Below are positions 5,110 to 8,978 of a DNA stretch of 8,978 nt, one piece after another (the first letter of the stretch is position 1; every line of letters begins with the position of its first letter). The position numbers and the translations under genes are program-made. Where the stretch lies: contig DUJX01000106.1 in NCBI GenBank assembly GCA_013329575.1, forward strand, positions 1 to 8,978, given 5' to 3'. Source of the DNA: Halobacteria archaeon (GTDB lineage: Archaea > Halobacteriota > Methanoliparia > Methanoliparales > Methanoliparaceae). The notes under the pieces were generated by a model that saw nothing but the letters and a program-made list of their open reading frames with translations, had not been told where the DNA came from and did not search any database.

Positions 5110-6420
5110 TTAAATAATATTATAAAAAGATGACAGCACTCTTTGCGTCCGTTCCTTTCCTAAGATCACGCTTATCTTGGAATAATTCTCAAAATCAACT
5201 CTTAACCTGCTTTTTATGTATGATAAAGACTCTTCCAGAGAAGAAAATCTCAACGGTATATGAGATAACGCCTTTTTTACATTCTCTCTAACTTCCCACA
5301 CTCCAACCGGTATATAATACTCATCGCTGATCTCTCTAAAACATATCACTCGTGCCTTTTTGCCCATATTCAGCATCTTATCCAGTATAGGCAACCTTGC
5401 AGCGTAATATCCTCCGCCTTGCAACCGTGCATACGTCTTTCTCCCTTTCTCTGGGTCGTACTCACTCGTAATGCTCACACCACCGGATGACCAGACGCTT
5501 CCAGGCATCCAACACTCGATATTCTCAAACTCAAACGAGCCAGGCATGAACAGAATCTCAAAATGGTTTCCGAGGTATGTATTACCAAAGACCAAAAATT
5601 CGTCTATAGATGGGAGATACTTCACCTCGTCCTTGATTTTAGTCGCAATTATATCGTCTACGGCAGTTATAGCCCATCTGGTAGGGACAAACCGTCTTCT
5701 CTTTCCAATACCCATCGTTCCAGCAGAAAAAATCTTTGTCAGGTAATATTCGTCGTACCCGCGTCTATAAAGGGAGTACAATCCGTTACTTGCGTTCAGA
5801 TCTGCGTCAAAATATATCTTCTCGACACCGTTTGGTATAGAGATATTATTAGCGATGGAGAAGGTTTTAAGATTAGCAGACGGCGGTAAAGGTTCGCTTA
5901 TCGGATCGAAAGCAAGGTTTAATCTCGGCTTTTTTATAAATTTCGCCTCAACATCTACGGGTTTTGCCGATAAGGTTAGTTCCTGAATATTTTTTAAATT
6001 ATAATCGGGATTTTTTGCCTGATCTACATGGATCAGACTCTTCGAGCGTACCAATGATGTCCTGTACCCGATGATCTCGTCCAAAGATAAGCCGTACCAT
6101 TCTGCTGGATAATCCAGAATACGGAAGGCATCATAATCCTCGTACGATCTTAAAGAGATCATAGGTCCCATCTGTATCTTAGGATAACCTACCCATCCGA
6201 CAAAGATACCCGGCGGGCTGAAATTGTGAACCTCTTTCGATAATAAATCTGTAACAGAGCTACTGATCAGTTTTTGATCCAGTATCGGGCATCTTTTCCT
6301 TCCGCATAAAAGTTTTAAACCTTTACATTGCAGACAGACCCCTCTTCTTTTGAAATAGTATCTTTCATCGTTCTGGTCATATATCTGCAAAAATCTGCTC
6401 AATCTTTGATTGTTATGCAT
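5110..6420 (-). CDS. nreA: Archaeal DNA repair protein Nre (NreA-type)
   Basis: Nre proteins are archaea-specific repair factors that bind the sliding clamp PCNA and matter for resistance to DNA damage such as mitomycin C crosslinks; the biochemical activity is unresolved. The 436 residues are normal for the family. A zinc finger opens the protein: C29-x2-C32-x6-C39-x4-C44 in CLQCKGLKLLCGRKRCP. Conserved blocks follow, including SPPGIFVGWVGYPKIQMGPM (68-87), GMGIGKRRRFVPTRWAITAVDD-like text around 235-256, and WMPGSVWSSGG (304-314). The C-terminus carries a PIP-like box, QRVLSSFY (426-433), four residues from the end. A GGGGT Shine-Dalgarno lies about 6 bases before the ATG, with a TATA-like TTATAAC at 6461-6467. 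It is divergent from tRNA-Asp and appears monocistronic. Confidence 0.93.
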   Translation of the reverse strand: MHNNQRLSRFLQIYDQNDERYYFKRRGVCLQCKGLKLLCGRKRCPILDQKLISSSVTDLLSKEVHNFSPPGIFVGWVGYPKIQMGPMISLRSYEDYDAFRILDYPAEWYGLSLDEIIGYRTSLVRSKSLIHVDQAKNPDYNLKNIQELTLSAKPVDVEAKFIKKPRLNLAFDPISEPLPPSANLKTFSIANNISIPNGVEKIYFDADLNASNGLYSLYRRGYDEYYLTKIFSAGTMGIGKRRRFVPTRWAITAVDDIIATKIKDEVKYLPSIDEFLVFGNTYLGNHFEILFMPGSFEFENIECWMPGSVWSSGGVSITSEYDPEKGRKTYARLQGGGYYAARLPILDKMLNMGKKARVICFREISDEYYIPVGVWEVRENVKKALSHIPLRFSSLEESLSYIKSRLRVDFENYSKISVILGKERTQRVLSSFYNII

Positions 6421-6460
6421 GAGATAACCCCTTTTATCTATTATAGAAAAATTAGATGAC

Positions 6461-6467
6461 TTATAAC
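6461..6467 (-). promoter_or_regulatory. Candidate TATA box for nre
   Basis: The minus strand reads GTTATAA inside TTTGTTATAAGTC, which predicts a start near 6438 and a leader of about 18 bases that includes the GGGGT ribosome site at 6427-6431. Confidence 0.4.
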
Positions 6468-6618
6468 AAATGTAATCTTGTGGTTTAAGTCTTAATATAG
6501 ATATATCGAGAATACAGATAAGTTTAACGCAATACCAATCTAAATTCTTATTAAAAAATCAAAAAGTTTAAATCCTACCGATCATAAATAAAGATCGCAA
6601 CATATCGTGATATAAAGG

Positions 6619-6627
6619 TTTATATAA
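6619..6627 (+). promoter_or_regulatory. Candidate BRE and TATA box for tRNA-Asp
   Basis: TTTATATAA preceded by purine-rich AAAGG is the best archaeal promoter match in the 249-base gap between nre and tRNA-Asp. It predicts a start near 6649, about 20 bases before the tRNA. It is followed by a tandem 8-base repeat, TATAACGG then TATAACGA (6623-6638), the first copy overlapping the box. Confidence 0.5.
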
Positions 6628-6669
6628 CGGTATAACGATATCGAGATAAAAAGGCATATACTAAAAAAT

Positions 6670-6742
6670 GCCCGGGTGGTGTAGTGGCCTATCATGCGGC
6701 CCTGTCGAGGCCGCGACTCGGGTTCAAATCCCGACCTGGGCG
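6670..6742 (+). tRNA. tRNA-Asp (anticodon GTC)
   Basis: The acceptor stem is 6670-6676 (GCCCGGG) with 6735-6741 (CCTGGGC), with one G-T pair. The anticodon stem is CGGCC/GGCCG around the loop CTGTCGA, giving anticodon GTC, which reads Asp codons. The T arm has the canonical TTCAAAT loop with all-GC closing pairs. The discriminator is G6742, an Asp identity element. No intron and no encoded CCA. The sequence closely follows archaeal tRNA-Asp and has the normal T55 that the tRNA-Gly here lacks. It lies 59 bases before the second GNAT gene on the same strand, separated by T-tracts. Confidence 0.96.
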
Positions 6743-6773
6743 TTTTTGTCTTTTTGTTTTTATTTTGTTTTTA
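6743..6773 (+). terminator. Oligo-T terminator directly after tRNA-Asp
   Basis: Five T-runs of four or five bases, separated by one to three other bases, begin immediately at the tRNA 3' end. They are typical of archaeal tRNA terminators. Readthrough would place the second GNAT gene on the tRNA transcript; otherwise that gene needs a promoter in the same 59 bases, where only TTTTTAATTAG (6768-6778) is TATA-like. Confidence 0.65.
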
Positions 6774-6801
6774 ATTAGTTATCATTTCGAAGGTATCTCT
6801 A

Positions 6802-7923
6802 ATGGTCTCTGTTAGATCTAGCGGGAGTTATTTGAAAGGGCGAGATTTGATCTCATGGCGAAGGGTTGCCGATAAGGCTTTTGCAGGTAATACAAATTAT
6901 ATCCCATCGTCGATGTATATACGTGAGGGAGAGGAGAGAGAGTTTTTTTTTATGGAAGATGGAGACAAACCAGTAGGTAGAGCCTGTGTAACGATAGATA
7001 AGGTCTGGATTGAACGAAAGATGGAGAATATAGGATTTATAGATGATTTTATTCTGGTACCGGGATACGAAGATGATGCAAAGATGTTGATAGACCCATG
7101 TCTTTCCAGTATCAAAGACAAAGGTTTAGACGGTGTGTATCTACGAAATAACGGATTTCCTGCCCTACTTTCCGAAGGATACGAGCAACTACCACCTGCA
7201 CAATTGCCGTATAATCCACCGTCATATATAGATCTTTTTACGAATTACGGATTCGAGAAGAGGGCTGAATGGAGTAACATGCGGGTTAAGTTGCCATCGT
7301 TAAACAGAGAAGATATCGAGGCCGGCGAGAAGAGATTGGAAGATGCAAATATCAAGATAACCTTGCTGAATTTGAAGGACAAAAAAGCCGTGAAAGAGTA
7401 CAGCGACCTGTTAAACCGTGTGTTCATAACACATTTTGGTTTTAATCCAAGAGAGTTCATTTCTTCATATGATACGACTAAAAAACGCGCTTTAGCGAGA
7501 TTTTCAGCCCGTTTAAGCAAGTTAAGGATATATGTAGGATATGAAGACAAGAAGATGATATTTTATTTCTCCTTCTTCTCAGATATGAATCAGTATTACA
7601 AATCGTTACGTGATAATGGGAAGAATCCCTTCGGATTAGGTTCACTCTTAAGATTGATCTTCCGAGGTCCAAAAAATGTGGATAGAGCAAGAATCGGGAG
7701 TCTGGGGATCGATGAGGGATTTAGAGGTATAGGATTGATCTCCGATATATTAGGATATGGACTCGGATGGATGACAGAAGATGGGTATAAAGAGTTCGAT
7801 ACGGGGATCGTATCCGACGAGAATATGCCCGTATTCAAGATAATAGAAAAAATATCGAGGGATTGGGGTGTAAAAGAGATCACGTATATGAAGTATTATA
7901 CACTGGCTTATATGTTCTCATGA
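6802..7923 (+). CDS. Two-domain GNAT-superfamily acyltransferase (paralogue of 684-1940)
   Basis: A probable cytoplasmic acyl-CoA-dependent transferase with unknown substrate, 373 residues. The first 165 residues align without gaps to the other GNAT protein, sharing GRDLI (13-17), NYIP (32-35), TIDKVWI (64-70), ENIGFID (75-81) and PYNP..YID (136-144). The C-terminal domain has SLGIDEGFRGIGLISDIL (300-317); RGIGL is the acetyl-CoA loop equivalent. HFGFNPREF (211-219) matches HFGYNPRDF (259-267) of the paralogue, so the roughly 45-residue length difference falls between about 170 and 235 of that protein. An AAGGT Shine-Dalgarno (6790-6794) lies 7 bases before the ATG. The gene starts 59 bases past tRNA-Asp with no clear promoter of its own and is convergent with nadA. 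Family membership is fairly sure; the acyl donor and target are not. Confidence 0.8.
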   Translation: MVSVRSSGSYLKGRDLISWRRVADKAFAGNTNYIPSSMYIREGEEREFFFMEDGDKPVGRACVTIDKVWIERKMENIGFIDDFILVPGYEDDAKMLIDPCLSSIKDKGLDGVYLRNNGFPALLSEGYEQLPPAQLPYNPPSYIDLFTNYGFEKRAEWSNMRVKLPSLNREDIEAGEKRLEDANIKITLLNLKDKKAVKEYSDLLNRVFITHFGFNPREFISSYDTTKKRALARFSARLSKLRIYVGYEDKKMIFYFSFFSDMNQYYKSLRDNGKNPFGLGSLLRLIFRGPKNVDRARIGSLGIDEGFRGIGLISDILGYGLGWMTEDGYKEFDTGIVSDENMPVFKIIEKISRDWGVKEITYMKYYTLAYMFS

Positions 7924-7955
7924 TCTCTTAATTCTCTAAATCTCTCTTTAGTCTC

Positions 7956-7971
7956 AATTTTTTAATTTTTT
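7956..7971 (+). terminator. Oligo-T terminator for the second GNAT gene
   Basis: Two T6 runs (7958-7963 and 7966-7971), 35-50 bases after the GNAT stop, overlap the last codons and stop of the convergent nadA gene. They are well placed to stop transcription from running far into nadA. Confidence 0.5.
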
Positions 7972-8858
7972 GTAAGTTCTATCATCTTCTTTATAGGTAT
8001 AATCGCTTTATTAGCTATATATTCATCAATCTTTACATGTATCGCCTCGGTTTTTAACGCATTTTCTGCCTTATCAAGAGTATGAATCTTCATCGATGGG
8101 CATACCGAGAACTCGGATATAGGATAAAACTCTTTATTGGGGATATCTTTTTTTAATCGATGGATAAGTCCGACCTCTGTACCTATCAAGAACTCTTCTT
8201 TGCTGGATTCTTTACAATATCGTATCATACCGCTCGTCGATGTAATAGCATCGGCTTTTTTCTGGACGTCCACCGTACATTCAGGATGTACGACTATCTC
8301 GGCATTTGGATGCTTTTTAACCGCGATTGATAAATCCTCGGTCGTAATTTGGTAATGTGTAGGACAAAAGCCAATCTTTGGCACAGGTATTATCTCTTTC
8401 GATGTCCTATCTGCGACATAACGTGCTAGATTCATATCAGGACCGAATAAAACTTTGTCGGAGTCCATTGAATTTACAATCTTCAATGCATTAGATGATG
8501 TGCATATTGCATCGGCATATATCTTATGCCTTGCGAGAGTATTGATGTATAAAACAACCTTTGCATCAGGATACATCCTTTTATAACTCAACAGCGAGTC
8601 TGTATCGAGCATCTGCGCGAGTGGACAGGTTGCGATATCAGGAACCAACACTTTTTTATCAGGATTTAAGATAGCAGCGGTCTCTGCCATGAAATCTACA
8701 CCACAAAATAGAATCAAATCTGCATCTATCTTTGATGCTTTCAAAGCAAGCTCGAACGAGTCGCCTACAAAATCGGCAATATCTTGTATCTCCGGTCTAA
8801 CATAATTATGTGCAAGGATTATAGCATTCTTCTCTTTTTTAAGATTCTCTATCATCAT
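7962..8858 (-). CDS. nadA: Quinolinate synthase A
   Basis: Condenses iminoaspartate with dihydroxyacetone phosphate to quinolinate, the second step of de novo NAD synthesis; a cytoplasmic, oxygen-sensitive 4Fe-4S enzyme. The 298 residues match the short archaeal/Thermotoga form of three similar domains. LAHNY (15-19) supplies the active-site His and Tyr, followed by QDIADFVGDS (25-34). GVDFMAETA (53-61), VHPE (190-193) and TSTSGMI (206-212) are also characteristic. The three cluster ligands should be C78 (ATCPLA), C165 (GFCPTH) and C253 (SVCPSMK), whose spacing of 87 and 88 agrees with the family; C194 after HPE is extra. Two adjacent ATGs could start it (MM). AAAGGT lies about 11 bases upstream, and a TATA-like GTTTATAAAA at 8928-8937. 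nadB/aspartate dehydrogenase and nadC are not in the window. Confidence 0.95.
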   Translation of the reverse strand: MMIENLKKEKNAIILAHNYVRPEIQDIADFVGDSFELALKASKIDADLILFCGVDFMAETAAILNPDKKVLVPDIATCPLAQMLDTDSLLSYKRMYPDAKVVLYINTLARHKIYADAICTSSNALKIVNSMDSDKVLFGPDMNLARYVADRTSKEIIPVPKIGFCPTHYQITTEDLSIAVKKHPNAEIVVHPECTVDVQKKADAITSTSGMIRYCKESSKEEFLIGTEVGLIHRLKKDIPNKEFYPISEFSVCPSMKIHTLDKAENALKTEAIHVKIDEYIANKAIIPIKKMIELTKN

Positions 8859-8927
8859 TTTACGATCAGACCTTTTATCGTTTATTTCATCGTTTAATCT
8901 TTTTTAAAAACTTTGACTTTAATTTTA

Positions 8928-8937
8928 TTTTATAAAC
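8928..8937 (-). promoter_or_regulatory. Candidate TATA box for nadA
   Basis: The minus strand reads GTTTATAAAA, predicting a start near 8906 and a leader of about 48 bases. A second T/A-rich box near 8901-8913 would give a shorter leader. In the remaining sequence to 8978 I see nothing beyond AT-rich DNA. Confidence 0.4.
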
Positions 8938-8978
8938 ATCAAGACGGTTAAACATTACATTTAAATATTGTTTTATAA

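Noticed and set aside
5471..5889. Two overlapping plus-strand open frames (91 and 108 codons) inside nre
   Set aside because: Both are antisense to conserved Nre blocks and lack a start context; shadow frames.
7245..7883. Minus-strand open frames of 70-101 codons inside the second GNAT gene
   Set aside because: Serine/leucine-rich antisense translations of conserved GNAT sequence, with no initiation signals.
84..7923. GNAT proteins as tRNA-acetylating toxins of a toxin-antitoxin system, suggested by the nearby tRNAs
   Set aside because: TacT/AtaT toxins are about 160-residue single-domain proteins paired with a small ribbon-helix-helix antitoxin. These are 373-418 residues with two domains, and no antitoxin-like gene is adjacent.

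Overview
The window looks like chromosomal DNA of an AT-rich archaeon, probably a thermophilic euryarchaeal-type lineage. Evidence for Archaea: an Nre family DNA-repair protein with an N-terminal zinc finger and a C-terminal PCNA-binding box, an archaeal-type purine phosphoribosyltransferase, tRNA genes without an encoded CCA end, TATA-box promoters, and oligo-T terminators in place of hairpin terminators. The hint of thermophily is indirect: GC-rich tRNA stems in AT-rich DNA, and a C-terminal CXC motif plus further paired cysteines in the methylthioadenosine phosphorylase, as in hyperthermophile homologues. I cannot name the genus.

Layout. 1-230: a tRNA-Gly(GCC) gene whose flanks form a perfect 11-bp inverted repeat, followed by T-tracts. 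275-496 (-): a 73-residue single-membrane-segment microprotein. 684-1940 (+): a two-domain GNAT-like acyltransferase. 2053-6420 is an all-minus-strand block. In order of transcription it holds nre (5110-6420), a 64-residue cysteine-rich membrane microprotein with a near-perfect Shine-Dalgarno (4829-5023), a purine phosphoribosyltransferase and an MTA phosphorylase that overlap by 4 bp (3939-4643 and 3058-3942), and a polytopic membrane protein resembling ECF S-components (2053-2859). 6670-6742 (+): tRNA-Asp(GTC). 6802-7923 (+): a second GNAT-like protein, a clear paralogue of the first. 7962-8858 (-): quinolinate synthase nadA, convergent with the second GNAT gene.

How the genes work together. 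The best-supported functional unit is the phosphoribosyltransferase-MTA phosphorylase pair. The phosphorylase would release adenine and methylthioribose-1-phosphate from methylthioadenosine, and the phosphoribosyltransferase could return a purine base to the nucleotide pool. NadA (NAD synthesis), Nre (DNA repair) and the tRNAs are independent housekeeping genes. The two GNAT paralogues face the same way, each lies downstream of a tRNA gene, and together they bracket the minus-strand block, which suggests an old duplication.

I see no mobile element, CRISPR array, toxin-antitoxin pair or defence system. The most unusual items are the tRNA-Gly gene (C instead of T at position 55, and the flanking inverted repeat), the GNAT pair and the two microproteins. 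No intergenic stretch exceeds 300 bases.
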